Below, piece after piece: positions 1-5,505 of a stretch of DNA of 22,115 nucleotides (position 1 is its first letter; each line of letters opens with the position of its first letter). The stretch is taken from contig JAGVII010000243.1 in the NCBI GenBank assembly GCA_020056155.1, positions 1 to 22,115 of the forward strand, in the 5' to 3' direction. This DNA comes from Afipia sp. (GTDB lineage: Bacteria > Pseudomonadota > Alphaproteobacteria > Rhizobiales > Xanthobacteraceae). Below the pieces are notes generated by a model. That model was not told where the DNA came from. It ran no database searches and was given only the letters and a program-made list of their open reading frames with translations. The translations under genes and the position numbers were made by a program.

Positions 1-104
1 GCGATACTGAGATAATTCAGCCCGAGCCATGCCAACGAGAGAATGTCTTGCGCATGGCGCGGAAGCTGCTCGAGCTCGGCATCCGTAGCTGTGAGCCCTT
101 TCAT
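1..104 (-). CDS. Partial ORF, leftward early operon (unknown)
   Basis: An ATG at 104 on the minus strand opens a frame that stays open to the left edge. It gives 34 codons starting MKGLTATDAELEQLPRHAQD. Its start overlaps the stop of the HNH-like gene in an ATGA arrangement, which is typical of translational coupling, so it is probably the next gene of the same leftward operon. The visible part looks like a small soluble helical protein. I do not recognise a family and the C-terminus lies outside the window. Confidence 0.5.
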   Translation of the reverse strand, partial: MKGLTATDAELEQLPRHAQDILSLAWLGLNYLSI

Positions 105-559
105 GGCGAAACCTCGCCGGCATCCTCGATCGGCATGATCGCGCGGCGCTGCAGGAAAAGTTCATGCCGCTGTTTCGATGACAGCCGCGGTTGCACCCCG
201 TGGCTGAATGTCTTGCTGAGGAGCGATCGGCGGCCGCCTTGCATTGGATGCTTGCCGAGGCCGGGACCGGTGATCCCGCAATTGAACTTGCGGACGCGCT
301 CGGCCTTGCTGAAAGCCGGGATCACAACAGAAGTGTTGTCGTCCTGGTTGCACTTGCGATGGCCGCAGCCGACCGACTTGCCGCCGAAGGTGCGCGGCAC
401 GGTGATGTGCGACACGTCCCACGCTTGGTCGATCTGAACGGGCTGATCGCAATGAACGCAGATCGGAAGTTCGCCGCGGCCAGCGCGGTAGGCCGCCAGT
501 TTCTCTAGTGCCCAGGTCTGATCCCGGACTTTCGTCCCGAAGCGGTATTTGTACGCCAT
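101..559 (-). CDS. HNH-nuclease-like phage protein, 152 aa
   Basis: Small protein with a degenerate HNH/zinc signature. Cys34 and Cys37 (CVHC) are followed by DVSHI with His51, a GG pair at 59-60, and then C65-G-H67-R-K-C70-N71. This matches the Cys-pair, His, Gly-Gly, Cys-x-x-x-x-Cys-Asn layout of HNH domains, with His67 and Asn71 as likely metal or catalytic residues. HNH proteins in phages nick DNA and often assist terminase-dependent packaging; here the gene is far from the terminase genes, so its role is open. I chose the ATG at 559 rather than the in-frame ATG at 571 because a GAGGG Shine-Dalgarno sequence lies 5-6 bases upstream of it. The leader reaches back to the two operators at 600-646, so the gene is probably controlled by the phage repressor. 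The start of the next leftward ORF overlaps its stop. The family assignment is fairly firm; nuclease activity is inferred. Confidence 0.7.
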   Translation of the reverse strand: MAYKYRFGTKVRDQTWALEKLAAYRAGRGELPICVHCDQPVQIDQAWDVSHITVPRTFGGKSVGCGHRKCNQDDNTSVVIPAFSKAERVRKFNCGITGPGLGKHPMQGGRRSLLSKTFSHGVQPRLSSKQRHELFLQRRAIMPIEDAGEVSP

Positions 560-599
560 GGTTTCCCTCATGGAGTGAGCTGCAACGACTCAGAGGGTA

Positions 600-616
600 A
601 TCAAAATTATTTTGAT
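600..616. promoter_or_regulatory. Operator-like 17-bp palindrome, copy 1
   Basis: ATCAAAATTATTTTGAT is a perfect inverted repeat around a central T. Sister copies lie at 630-646 and 1291-1307, and all share ATCAAA at one end and TTTGAT at the other. It covers the -10 box of the leftward promoter. Binding by the phage repressor or the Cro-like protein is inferred from position and symmetry. Confidence 0.7.
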
Positions 617-634
617 CCGCAAGAAATCTATCAA
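606..634 (-). promoter_or_regulatory. Leftward early promoter (sigma70-like)
   Basis: Read on the minus strand, TTGATA (634-629) and AATAAT (611-606) are separated by exactly 17 bases; each box matches 5 of 6 consensus positions. It points at the HNH-like gene starting at 559. The -35 box lies in operator copy 2 and the -10 box in copy 1, so a dimer bound at either site would block RNA polymerase. Confidence 0.6.
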
Positions 635-640
635 ATTAAT
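612..640 (+). promoter_or_regulatory. Candidate rightward promoter, mirror of the leftward one
   Basis: On the plus strand TTGATC (612-617) and ATTAAT (635-640) are 17 bases apart. Because the operators are palindromes set 30 bp apart, this is nearly a mirror image of the leftward promoter. The -10 box matches only 4 of 6 positions, so it is the weaker of the pair. It would serve the small gene at 748. Confidence 0.35.
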
Positions 641-646
641 TTTGAT
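630..646. promoter_or_regulatory. Operator-like 17-bp palindrome, copy 2
   Basis: ATCAAATTAATTTTGAT is symmetric except for one base pair. Its centre is 30 bp (about three helical turns) from that of copy 1, so two dimers would sit on the same DNA face, a usual geometry for cooperative phage repressors. It covers the -35 box of the leftward promoter. Confidence 0.65.
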
Positions 647-747
647 GCCGGGGCGGCTTATAGGCGCTTGGTCGCGCTTTTGAAGCCCGCAACCTGTGGA
701 TGAAGATCGCCCGCGATGGGAAGTGTTGGGAAGTGCAGGGGGCGTAA

Positions 748-990
748 ATGGAGCCAACAAACTGGCACCGGCGGCAGGCGATGAATATTGCATCGCAGCT
801 TCCGGAAGAACCGGAAGACGCGTGGGCAATCCTTAGCTGCGTCGAGCAGCTGATCGCATTTTTTGAGGGGCCGCCGCCTCCGGAAGAGCCGGAAACGACC
901 GGTCAGGCCGTGGTGCGCTTCCCCGGCGGCCCGAGTTCTCCCAGGCGTCGCGCTAGGGCAACAGGCAAGCCATCGGCGTTTCCGAAGTAA
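748..990 (+). CDS. Small hypothetical protein, 80 aa
   Basis: The ATG at 748 has a good AGGGGG ribosome-binding sequence about 5 bases upstream. The N-terminal half, with PEEPEDAWAILSCVEQLIAF at about residues 19-38, looks like a genuine amphipathic helical protein; the Pro/Arg-rich C-terminal half looks less protein-like. The last 88 bp run antisense to the 3' end of the repressor-like gene, so at most one strand is under strong coding constraint there. I do not recognise a family. A shorter protein or a spurious call is possible. If it is not a gene, 560-902 is a control region of about 340 bp holding only the operators and promoters. Confidence 0.45.
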   Translation: MEPTNWHRRQAMNIASQLPEEPEDAWAILSCVEQLIAFFEGPPPPEEPETTGQAVVRFPGGPSSPRRRARATGKPSAFPK

Positions 991-1274
991 AGCCAGTCAC
1001 TGGTGAGGCCAGGTACGGACCGGACCAGCTGGAAGACAATCTCCCGGCTTAACGGCTTGCCGTTCTCGAAATGGTTCCAGCGCTGGGCGCTGATATGAAG
1101 AAAACCGGTCGCAAAGCTTGCTGAGGTGTCAAAGCCGAGCATCTCGCGGAGGCGCTTTAGGCGCTCGGCTTGCTCTTCCAATTCGGCGGGCATGCGAGAT
1201 GCCGGCGAGCTTGATTTCTTCTTGACCATACCGCGCGAAATTGCGGCGGGCTGAGATTCGAAGCTATCAAGCAT
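903..1274 (-). CDS. Phage repressor-like HTH regulator (XRE type), 123 aa
   Basis: Residues about 38-99 form an XRE-type helix-turn-helix domain: RLKRLREMLGF, then a gap to ISAQRWNHFENGKPLS (helices 3-4), ending with the TSDWLYFGN stretch common in rhizobial phage XRE regulators. There is a short charged N-terminal tail (KKKSSSPASR) and no C-terminal peptidase domain, so RecA-driven self-cleavage is not expected. The ATG at 1274 was chosen. A TTG at 1295 and an ATG at 1229 are also in frame, but the TTG would place the start inside the operator at 1291-1307. The gene is divergent from the Cro-like gene at 1319 with one operator palindrome between them, the classic layout of a lysogeny switch with autoregulation. 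Role as the lysogenic repressor is inferred from context. Confidence 0.75.
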   Translation of the reverse strand: MLDSFESQPAAISRGMVKKKSSSPASRMPAELEEQAERLKRLREMLGFDTSASFATGFLHISAQRWNHFENGKPLSREIVFQLVRSVPGLTSDWLYFGNADGLPVALARRLGELGPPGKRTTA

Positions 1275-1290
1275 TTTTTGTCCGTTGCGG

Positions 1291-1307
1291 ATCAAAAGAA
1301 ATTTGAT
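1291..1307. promoter_or_regulatory. Operator-like 17-bp palindrome, copy 3
   Basis: ATCAAAAGAAATTTGAT keeps the ATCAAA and TTTGAT half-sites of the copies at 600 and 630. It sits in the 44-bp gap between the divergent repressor and Cro-like genes, 12 bp before the Cro-like ATG. A leftward -10-like AATAAT (1311-1306, minus strand) overlaps it, but I see no convincing -35 for either direction. Confidence 0.65.
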
Positions 1308-1318
1308 TATTCCGAATC

Positions 1319-1609
1319 ATGGCCAAAAATTCCCCCGAGTCGCGGCTTCTCGAGACAAAGGCCGAAGTGATGAAGGAGCTGGGCGGCATTCACCCCGTCG
1401 CAGCTCTAACGGGCGCCGATTGGAAGAATGTCGAGACGTGGAATAGGGCGGCGACTTTCCCGTCGCGCTACTTCCTCGTGATGTTTTGGGCGCTTCGGCG
1501 CAAGCGGCTATCAGCTCCGCCGGAGCTATGGGGCATGGTGACGCCCGTCGAACGAAAGCAGGCGTTGTCGGCAATGGTCTCAACTCAAAAAGATCGGCTC
1601 GCGTCATGA
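1319..1609 (+). CDS. Cro/YdaS-like HTH protein, 96 aa
   Basis: Small DNA-binding-type protein. Residues about 15-45 read as a helix-turn-helix: VMKELGGIHPVAALTGADWK followed by NVETWNR. Then comes FPSRYFLVMFWALRRKRLSA, a stretch typical of Cro-like proteins in rhizobial prophages, and the conserved PPELWGM. It is divergent from the repressor-like gene across a single operator. There is almost no Shine-Dalgarno sequence before the ATG and only about 12 bases separate it from the operator, so the transcript may be nearly leaderless. By analogy with lambda Cro or YdaS-type proteins it should antagonise the repressor or limit early transcription. It probably starts the rightward early operon. The HTH call is good; the exact regulatory role is inferred. 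Confidence 0.75.
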   Translation: MAKNSPESRLLETKAEVMKELGGIHPVAALTGADWKNVETWNRAATFPSRYFLVMFWALRRKRLSAPPELWGMVTPVERKQALSAMVSTQKDRLAS

Positions 1610-1683
1610 TCGGACACGCCCCTTTACGCAGGAACTGCCGCGAACTTGCGCGCCGCGCTGTCCGAGAGTCGAGTCACAATCAA

Positions 1684-1697
1684 GGGCATTTGTGCCC
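1684..1697 (+). promoter_or_regulatory. Small hairpin over a candidate start site
   Basis: GGGCA (1684-1688) and TGCCC (1693-1697) can pair across a 4-base loop. The left arm contains part of the AAGGG Shine-Dalgarno sequence, and the GTG codon at 1692 lies across the loop and right arm. The stem is only 5 bp, so a role in translation control is speculative. Confidence 0.3.
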
Positions 1698-1931
1698 TGT
1701 GGAAAACTAATTTTCGGCCGTCGTTTTTTGTTCAGTGTCGTTGCGTTTGCGTTCCTATCCTCTCAAGCCCTTGAGTCCGCAATGGCATTTCTGCGCGATC
1801 AGCGCGACCCCGTCGCGCAACTGCTCAAATCAAACCGCGACGTTCGCTCGGTGCTTATCCCGGCGATCGCCGGTGCTGTCGCCGGAATGATCGGCGTCGG
1901 CGCGGCGATCTACTTCGCGATGCCGGGTTAG
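1692..1931 (+). CDS. Small predicted membrane protein, 79 aa (or 49 aa)
   Basis: The C-terminal part, VLIPAIAGAVAGMIGVGAAI and following residues to MPG, is a clear transmembrane helix. Two starts are possible. GTG at 1692 has an AAGGG sequence 5 bases upstream and adds a second hydrophobic stretch (FLFSVVAFAFLSSQ) that could be a signal or anchor. ATG at 1782 has weak spacing but gives a compact 49-aa protein starting MAFLRDQRDP with one membrane span at about residues 24-45. The stop abuts the methyltransferase start (TAGATG), so the two are probably co-translated. No family is recognised; phage membrane peptides of this size can act in exclusion or lysis, but nothing here shows that. Confidence 0.5.
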   Translation: MPCGKLIFGRRFLFSVVAFAFLSSQALESAMAFLRDQRDPVAQLLKSNRDVRSVLIPAIAGAVAGMIGVGAAIYFAMPG

Positions 1932-2816
1932 ATGCTGGCGCTCGGCGACATCGAGCTCGAGCGACGCAGGTTCGAGCTGCTGTCGCCGATCGAGCACTGG
2001 ACGCCGGGCGCCAAGGCGCGCCTGATCGCGGCGATTCTAGACGGCTATGTCGGCCTTCAAGAGGCCAGCCTCGCGCACCGCCTTTCGTCGAGCGAGCTAT
2101 CGCGACTGTTGCGGGCATTCAGCGGAGGCTGCGAGCCCGCACGCCTTCCTCGCTTTACGCCAGTGGCATCGGCGTGGCCCTTCAACGGGCTCAAGATGTT
2201 CGGTTACGACCTGATCATGATCGATCCGCCGTGGCCGACCGAGATGCGCTCGCAGAAGGGCGAGAAGAAAAGCTCTGCCGGAAAATACGGAAGTATGAGC
2301 TTTGCCGAAATCGCAGCAATGCCCGTCGGCCAGTTGGCGTCGACGCCGTGCGTTTTGTTTGTGTGGGCTGTCTGGCCGCATGTGATGTATGGCGGCAATC
2401 CGAAGCTGAGGTATTCCGATTTCGACGCGTCACGATCGCCGATCGGCGAGTGCATCCACGCCTGGGGAGCGCGCGTCGTGACAGGCGGCGCATGGCGCAA
2501 GATGACGGTAAACGGACATGTAGCTTTCGGGCCCGGCTATCGTGTCAGGTCGAGCTGCGAGCCGTGGTTCATGGCGGTGTTTGGCAACCCGCAAGAAACC
2601 TCGCTGTCGGCGCGGAATATTTTCGACGGCCTTCGGCGGGAGCATTCGCGCAAGCCCGAGCAAGCCTATGCGTGGTGCGAGGCCTACTTGCCCGAAGCGC
2701 GCCGCGTGGAGATTTTTTCGCGGACGTCCCGTCCCGGCTGGGACACCTGGGGCTTTGAAGCCGGGAAATTCGATCCCGTCGTGACAGTTGCCGAACGCGA
2801 AGAGGCGGCGGCATGA
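1932..2816 (+). CDS. MT-A70 adenine methyltransferase with SciP-like N-terminal domain, 294 aa
   Basis: Residues about 87-280 carry the MT-A70 family signatures: MIDPPW with catalytic DPPW at 98-101, a SFAEIAAMP stretch (123-131), FGPGYRVRSSCEPW (199-212), HSRKPEQ (238-244), and the terminal IFSRTSRPGWDTWGFE (261-276). Such enzymes transfer a methyl group from S-adenosylmethionine to adenine N6, in phages usually on DNA. The N-terminal 75 residues are unusual: EHWTPGAKARLIAAILDGYV, then GLQEASLAHRLSSSELSRLL, resembles the DUF1153/SciP helix-turn-helix of alphaproteobacteria. That suggests target recognition or a regulatory role. The start directly follows the stop of the membrane-protein ORF, and the stop overlaps the replication initiator start (ATGAGC, 4 bp). 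Function as a DNA methyltransferase is well supported; target site is unknown. Confidence 0.88.
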   Translation: MLALGDIELERRRFELLSPIEHWTPGAKARLIAAILDGYVGLQEASLAHRLSSSELSRLLRAFSGGCEPARLPRFTPVASAWPFNGLKMFGYDLIMIDPPWPTEMRSQKGEKKSSAGKYGSMSFAEIAAMPVGQLASTPCVLFVWAVWPHVMYGGNPKLRYSDFDASRSPIGECIHAWGARVVTGGAWRKMTVNGHVAFGPGYRVRSSCEPWFMAVFGNPQETSLSARNIFDGLRREHSRKPEQAYAWCEAYLPEARRVEIFSRTSRPGWDTWGFEAGKFDPVVTVAEREEAAA

Positions 2817-3835
2817 GCAGGATCAGCGGCCTGCAGAACGCGCGCAATATGCAAGCCGCCGTGGATGCGATCGCGGAGCGGTCGCCCGGATTGAAAAAGC
2901 CATCGCTGCGTCGGTTCACATGGAGCCGCCTGCACACCGATCTGCTCGATGACTTCCGATGGTCGCTGGTGGCGAAGCGGGCGAACGCTCCGCTACCGCT
3001 AGTCGAGGCGGTTTTGATCCGGCTGGAGAACCATGCGAACCGCAGCCATCCGCGGGGCTATGTCGGGGACTTCAGCGCGGAAGGCTTGGCCGCGCGTTGG
3101 CATGTCGACGCGGACACCATCGGCCGCATTTATGCCCAGCTCGAGGAGCCGGACATCGGCTGGATCGACCAGGACCAGATCGTCACGTTCTGGGACCGAA
3201 ACCCCGACAAGGTCGACGAAACGGCCAAGGACCGCCAGCAGCGCGTCCGTGACCGCAAGAAGGGCTACAAGCAGCTGGCGCAGCAGGCTGCCCAAGGCCT
3301 CATAACGCCCCAGCAGCGCCTCGAACGTGAGATTGCGCTCAAGGACAGCATGGAGCCGAAGGCGCTCATGACTGCCTGGGCAGAGTTGTCCACAAGTCCA
3401 GTGCGTCACGGTGCGTCACGCCGTGACTCCGTGACCGTCACGCCCAGAGCAGACCAAAACATAAATCAAGATGTTCGGGAAAAAGCGCAAAAGAGCTCCG
3501 CAACGGACGGGAAGGAAGATCGGCAATCCGGGGAAATTGTGAATATCGGCGAGGCCGAGCTCTGGATTGCGATCGACGGCCGCCGGATCATCACCGAGCG
3601 CATGCGCATTACGACGCAGCTCGCAGAAACTACGATCGCCCGGTGGCGCCGCGAGCTTAGCGATGACGTCGTGTTTCTCGCATCTATCATCCAAGCAGCG
3701 GCCGCCACATCGCTGATCTCAGCGCAATTCCACGTTCTGATCTCTGAGCAGATCAAGCGTCGTCAGCAGGAAGAGAAGGGGCCAGCGCTTCCGCTGCCAC
3801 CCGTATCTCTGAGAAGGAGCACTGGAAATGTTTGA
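2813..3835 (+). CDS. Phage replication initiator-like protein, 340 aa
   Basis: Residues about 34-135 look like a winged-helix DNA-binding domain of the phage replication-initiator type: FTWSRLHTDLLDDFRWSLVA, an alternating helix region with VEAVLIRLENHAN, GLAARWHVDADTIGRIYAQL, and the wing-like IGWIDQDQIVTFW. A basic linker (RQQRVRDRKK, 141-150) and a low-complexity Ser/Thr/Gln middle follow. A helical C-terminal domain (about 240-325) may contact host helicase or loader. The gene contains a cluster of short repeats and a DnaA-box-like site at codons about 192-230 (see the origin entry), the arrangement seen in lambda O. No polymerase, primase or helicase gene lies nearby, so it should recruit host machinery. 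It overlaps the methyltransferase by 4 bp and the next gene by 8 bp. The exact family name is uncertain. Confidence 0.72.
   Translation: MSRISGLQNARNMQAAVDAIAERSPGLKKPSLRRFTWSRLHTDLLDDFRWSLVAKRANAPLPLVEAVLIRLENHANRSHPRGYVGDFSAEGLAARWHVDADTIGRIYAQLEEPDIGWIDQDQIVTFWDRNPDKVDETAKDRQQRVRDRKKGYKQLAQQAAQGLITPQQRLEREIALKDSMEPKALMTAWAELSTSPVRHGASRRDSVTVTPRADQNINQDVREKAQKSSATDGKEDRQSGEIVNIGEAELWIAIDGRRIITERMRITTQLAETTIARWRRELSDDVVFLASIIQAAAATSLISAQFHVLISEQIKRRQQEEKGPALPLPPVSLRRSTGNV
3386..3500. other. Candidate replication origin inside the initiator gene
   Basis: TTGTCCACA at 3386-3394 differs from the DnaA box TTATCCACA at one base. It is followed by two exact tandem copies of GTGCGTCACG (3401-3420). 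The hexamer GTCACG occurs five times in 3405-3442: plus strand at 3405, 3415 and 3437, minus strand at 3422-3427 and 3430-3435. An A-rich stretch (about 3452-3500) follows, standing out against the GC-rich surroundings. Repeats plus an AT-rich unwinding region within the initiator gene is how the lambda origin is built. No experiment is implied; this is a sequence-based prediction. Confidence 0.6.
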
Positions 3836-4142
3836 ACCAAACGAACGCGGCGGCGCGGCGGCGAGCAGCTTGATCGCCGTCAGATCTGAAGCGCAGCTCA
3901 TGCTTGAGCAGATGCGCGAAACCTCTCAACGGCTGCAGGTGGTGCTACGCGAGCTCGACGACGTGATGGGCAACATCAAGCACAGCCCCAGCCAGCAGGC
4001 GGGAAACACCGCGGTCGGGAGCCCGCCGGTCACCAAGCCGGCCGCCACGCTTTTCGAAGGACTTGAGATGCTGCAGCGTGAGAACCAGCAGGTCGCAGAT
4101 AAGCTGGAACAGCGTGTCAAAGAGCTGTCGAGTTGGTTCTGA
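3828..4142 (+). CDS. Small coiled-coil protein, 104 aa (unknown)
   Basis: Residues about 15-52 (SLIAVRSEAQLMLEQMRETS and following) and 75-102 (LEMLQRENQQVADKLEQRV) have heptad-like spacing of hydrophobic residues, separated by a Ser/Pro/Thr linker. It is therefore probably two short coiled coils. The ATG overlaps the end of the initiator by 8 bp and the stop overlaps the next start (TGATG). Position directly behind the initiator makes an accessory replication role plausible, but no family is recognised. Confidence 0.65.
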   Translation: MFEPNERGGAAASSLIAVRSEAQLMLEQMRETSQRLQVVLRELDDVMGNIKHSPSQQAGNTAVGSPPVTKPAATLFEGLEMLQRENQQVADKLEQRVKELSSWF

Positions 4143-4339
4143 TGCCTAACATTGCTGCGCTGTCGAAAAAGATCGCTGCCGATCTGATGGCGGATCTGCG
4201 ATCGGGAAAGCTCGCGAAGGTCGGAATCGACGAAGTCCGAACGGCCATCGCTAGGGAAACCGAAACGCTTTCGCTCGATGCTTGGAAGCAGGAGGCGCTC
4301 GAGATCCGGACGCTTCGCGAATTTATTTCGGGAGTTTGA
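4142..4339 (+). CDS. Small helical protein, 65 aa (unknown)
   Basis: Starts [20 protein letters not shown]. Mostly charged helix, rich in Lys, Glu and Arg, with no Cys and no membrane segment. The ATG at 4142 shares its A with the stop of the upstream gene, the coupling seen through this operon; a TTG at 4133 is also in frame but is less likely. It ends 1 base before the GapR-like start. No family recognised. Confidence 0.6.
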   Translation: MPNIAALSKKIAADLMADLRSGKLAKVGIDEVRTAIARETETLSLDAWKQEALEIRTLREFISGV

Positions 4340-4340
4340 C

Positions 4341-4607
4341 ATGCCGGCAGCGGCTGCCACCGAGGAAGAGACGCACGCCTTCGCCAAGGGGCAGCTCAAG
4401 GCCATCATTGAGCGCATCGAGCGCCTCGAGGAAGAAAAGAAAACGATCAGCGACGACATCAAGGATGTCTACGGCGAGGCGAAGGGCAGCGGCTTCGACG
4501 TGAAGGTTCTGCGGACGATCATCCGCATGCGCAAACAGGATGCCGACGAGCGCCAGGAGCAGGAAACGATCCTCGAAACGTACATGCAGGCGCTGGGCAT
4601 GCTCTGA
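4341..4607 (+). CDS. gapR-like: GapR-family (DUF2312/UPF0335) DNA-binding protein, 88 aa
   Basis: The protein matches the GapR family over its whole length: [20 protein letters not shown] (18-37), [20 protein letters not shown] (38-57), [18 protein letters not shown] (58-75) and a short C-terminal helix ending ALGML. Host GapR is about 89 aa, so this is full length. In Caulobacter, GapR is a nucleoid-associated protein that binds overtwisted AT-rich DNA and helps topoisomerases ahead of replication forks and RNA polymerase. The start at 4341 was preferred to 4278 because of a GGGAG sequence six bases upstream and because family homology begins there. Its place beside the replication initiator suggests support of phage replication or transcription. 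Family assignment is firm; phage function is inferred. Confidence 0.88.
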   Translation: MPAAAATEEETHAFAKGQLKAIIERIERLEEEKKTISDDIKDVYGEAKGSGFDVKVLRTIIRMRKQDADERQEQETILETYMQALGML

Positions 4608-4641
4608 GGCCAGACGAGCCTTGAGCGCCAAGTGATTGCAA

Positions 4642-4669
4642 TTGCCCAATTTTCGCCCATCTGTATGAT
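4642..4669 (+). promoter_or_regulatory. Candidate sigma70 promoter
   Basis: TTGCCC (4642-4647) and TATGAT (4664-4669) are 16 bases apart in the 89-bp gap after the GapR-like gene, one of the few real gaps in the early operon. The -10 matches 5 of 6 and the -35 matches 4 of 6. It would reinforce expression of the genes from 4697 on. Confidence 0.4.
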
Positions 4670-4696
4670 GGCGACCGGTTCGCCGGGAGGGGCATA

Positions 4697-4906
4697 ATGC
4701 CATCGCGACTGTATCAAGCCGGAGACATCGTCTTCGTGCGCGCGGTCGTGATCGATCCCTGTTCGGACGTCTTCCAGGTCCGGATTGAGGATTATCCGAA
4801 GATCGCGATCACCACCTGGGTGCCGGCGTCCGAGATCGCCAAGGCCGAGGACATTGATCGGCTGCGGCCGATGCGCTTTCCAAGGGCGCCGCTGTTGGCC
4901 CGTTAA
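4697..4906 (+). CDS. Small hypothetical protein, 69 aa
   Basis: Starts MPSRLYQAGDIVFVRAVVID and continues with alternating hydrophobic strands and WVPASEI, suggesting a small beta-barrel fold (the YQAGDIVFVRA start resembles SH3/KOW-type barrels). A strong GGGAGGGG ribosome-binding sequence lies 4 bases before the ATG. It is the first gene after the candidate promoter at 4642. No family is recognised with confidence. Confidence 0.65.
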   Translation: MPSRLYQAGDIVFVRAVVIDPCSDVFQVRIEDYPKIAITTWVPASEIAKAEDIDRLRPMRFPRAPLLAR

Positions 4907-4957
4907 CGCCTCAGAAACGAGCCTGACGTAACCCTTTCCGGCCAAGGGGTTATAGTC

Positions 4958-5296
4958 ATGCGTTCACCCCCCGGATTATTCCGCCTCTCGTTCATGCTGC
5001 CTGCCGGCGTTGCCGTCGATTCCGGGCGCGGCTTGCTATCGGAGAACGGCAGCACACTCAACGTCGCCAACGGCCTGGTCGAGATCCTCGGCCCGTCCCG
5101 CGAGGCCGTCTTCGAAACGGCCGCGATCTTCCTGCGCGTCATCCAGCGGGCCAAACCCAGCGTCTCGATCGCCGCCACGCTGGAATCGCCGCTGCCGGTC
5201 CGCGGCCGCGACGGCTGGCGCATCATCGTAGGCGCGCCGATCGCCTTCTCGCCGACGTCGCTCGATCCCTATTTCCCGGCGAGCTTCTCGCAATGA
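4958..5296 (+). CDS. Hypothetical protein, 112 aa
   Basis: Alpha/beta composition with no clear motif: residues 40-65 (LVEILGPSREAVFETAAIFL) predict a helix, and 88-98 (WRIIVGAPIAF) a strand. AAGGGG lies about 9 bases before the ATG. The last four bases, ATGA, are shared with the start of the ribbon-helix-helix gene, so the two are coupled. No family recognised; no signal peptide or membrane segment is convincing. Confidence 0.6.
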   Translation: MRSPPGLFRLSFMLPAGVAVDSGRGLLSENGSTLNVANGLVEILGPSREAVFETAAIFLRVIQRAKPSVSIAATLESPLPVRGRDGWRIIVGAPIAFSPTSLDPYFPASFSQ

Positions 5297-5505
5297 AGCG
5301 ATGGAAGAAACCCGGCCGCGGATCCGCGCATCGGCGGCAGGAGGTGAGGCGGATTCCGGTCAGCTTCGACGACGAAACATTCGACGAGGTGCGTCACCTG
5401 GCTGAGAAGGCCGGCATCAGCTTTGCCGAACAGAACCGCCAGCTCGTCGAATTCGGGCTCGAGGCCGTTCGCGCCGACAAGAGGAACCGGAATGCAGGTA
5501 GGTGA
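5293..5505 (+). CDS. Ribbon-helix-helix (Arc/CopG-like) DNA-binding protein, 70 aa
   Basis: After a basic N-terminal tail (KRWKKPGRGSAHRRQ) comes VRRIPVSFDDETFDEVRHLA, the short strand plus first helix of a ribbon-helix-helix fold. A GIS turn and the second helix, FAEQNRQLVEFGLEAV, follow. Such proteins bind DNA as dimers through the strand pair. It overlaps the upstream gene by 4 bp and the NusG-like gene by 14 bp. It may repress part of the early operon or act as an Arc/Mnt-like regulator; the target is unknown. Length is typical of the fold. Confidence 0.7.
   Translation: MKRWKKPGRGSAHRRQEVRRIPVSFDDETFDEVRHLAEKAGISFAEQNRQLVEFGLEAVRADKRNRNAGR

Noticed and set aside
590..829. 79-aa minus-strand frame over the operators
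   Set aside because: Its C-terminus (LIDFLRIKIILI) is just the translation of the palindromic operators, and it would collide with the leftward promoter.
1486..1710. 74-aa plus-strand frame overlapping the Cro-like gene
   Set aside because: It is mostly a shadow of the Cro-like gene, with no ribosome-binding site and no recognisable protein pattern. The rest of 1610-1691 shows nothing else I can support.
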